Shown one piece after another: positions 5,987 to 6,146 of a stretch of 6,146 bases of DNA. The notes below the pieces were generated by a model, which was not told the origin of the DNA, did not search any database, and saw only the letters and a program-made list of their open reading frames with translations. Made by a program: the position numbers and the translations under genes. Within the stretch, counting starts at the first letter, position 1. Each line of letters opens with the position of its first letter. Origin of the DNA: Cellvibrionales bacterium UBA1854 (GTDB taxonomy: Bacteria; Pseudomonadota; Gammaproteobacteria; Pseudomonadales; Porticoccaceae); assembly GCA_002338445.1 (NCBI GenBank), contig DDII01000052.1:1-6146 (forward strand), written 5' to 3'.

Positions 5987-5995
5987 TTATCCACA
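5987..5995 (+). promoter_or_regulatory. Exact DnaA-box consensus (TTATCCACA)
   Basis: TTATCCACA at 5987-5995 is the strict high-affinity DnaA box. It is alone; I see no second box, AT-rich unwinding element or dnaA/dnaN gene nearby, so this is not evidence of an origin. A 9-base exact match is expected by chance in a few per cent of windows this size. It lies six bases before the -35-like TTGACA, so a role in regulating the downstream promoter is conceivable. Confidence 0.35.
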
Positions 5996-6001
5996 GGGCA
6001 C

Positions 6002-6031
6002 TTGACAAATGTGCTGCTAGGACCGAATAAC
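6002..6031 (+). promoter_or_regulatory. Promoter candidate reading out of the right end
   Basis: A perfect -35 hexamer, TTGACA (6002-6007), is followed after 18 bases by AATAAC (6026-6031), which matches 4 of 6 bases of the -10 consensus. The predicted start, near 6038, would overlap the AGGAG ribosome-like site at 6037-6041, so it fits poorly with translation of the 20-codon frame at 6048. It may instead serve a gene beyond the window. Confidence 0.35.
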
Positions 6032-6146
6032 TGTTTAGGAGAATCTCATGTCAATTTTACTTATAGCCATTCAACAGTTCCACAAAGTGGTTATAACGAT
6101 TCGCATATAATCCCTTGATTGTAATGGCTCCGCCTGCTGGGCTCGA

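Larger units (their letters stand above)
5935..6146. other. Right-end intergenic region with DnaA-box match and promoter-like elements
   Basis: No solid gene is visible. Just after the YceI gene, TTAGAA (5951-5956) and TTCTAA (5981-5986) enclose CTGC/GCAG (5966-5969 and 5975-5978), a weak hairpin that might end the transcript. Further on are an exact DnaA-box consensus, a promoter-like pair and a 20-codon frame (6048-6110, beginning M-S-I-L-L-I-A-I) preceded by AGGAG at 6037-6041. The frame may be a leader peptide or chance. An ATG at 6124 has no ribosome site and is cut by the window edge. Confidence 0.5.

Noticed and set aside
5987..5995. Replication origin suggested by the DnaA box
   Set aside because: A single box without further boxes, an unwinding element or origin-linked genes is not enough.
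6048..6110. 20-codon frame with an AGGAG ribosome-like site
   Set aside because: Too short to judge from one sequence; not listed as a gene because neither its composition nor its context gives independent support.

Overview
The window looks like a piece of chromosome from a Gram-negative bacterium, most likely a marine or aquatic gammaproteobacterium. This is inferred from the kinds of genes present: an RTX protein of the type I secretion (T1SS) class, a PD40-type propeller protein with a dockerin-like tail, and a periplasmic YceI-family protein. Moderate GC in the genes and AT-richer spacers fit this, but no ribosomal or other taxonomic marker is present, so the assignment is loose. All three genes lie on the + strand.

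Bases 1-2778 are the 3' part of a large secreted multidomain protein whose reading frame is open at the left edge, so its true start lies outside the window. In order, the visible protein has an acidic linker, a lamin-tail-like (LTD) domain, two cadherin-like domains, four blocks of glycine/aspartate-rich RTX calcium-binding nonapeptides separated by a recurring 'IENL' beta unit, and a typical C-terminal T1SS target domain. After 59 bases comes a second gene (2838-4808), probably in the same operon. It encodes a seven-blade-like PD40/TolB-type propeller, a small beta-sandwich, and a dockerin-type double EF-hand-like module. It has no visible Sec signal peptide and no RTX repeats.

Bases 4809-5337 (529 bases) hold no convincing gene. 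They contain a cluster of short palindromes about 80-120 bases after the second gene and, close to the next gene, a weak promoter candidate and a very strong ribosome binding site. Bases 5338-5934 encode a complete 198-residue YceI-family lipocalin-like protein with a signal peptide. The right end (5935-6146) holds no solid gene, but it has an exact DnaA-box consensus, a perfect -35 hexamer and a possible 20-codon reading frame.

The first two genes read as an extracellular protein pair: a calcium-dependent, T1SS-exported surface or released protein with adhesion-type domains, followed by a propeller/dockerin protein that may act with it. The YceI gene is separated by a long spacer and its own ribosome binding site and is probably an independent unit. 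The most interesting open questions are how the second protein leaves the cell and whether its dockerin-like module has a partner in the first protein or nearby.
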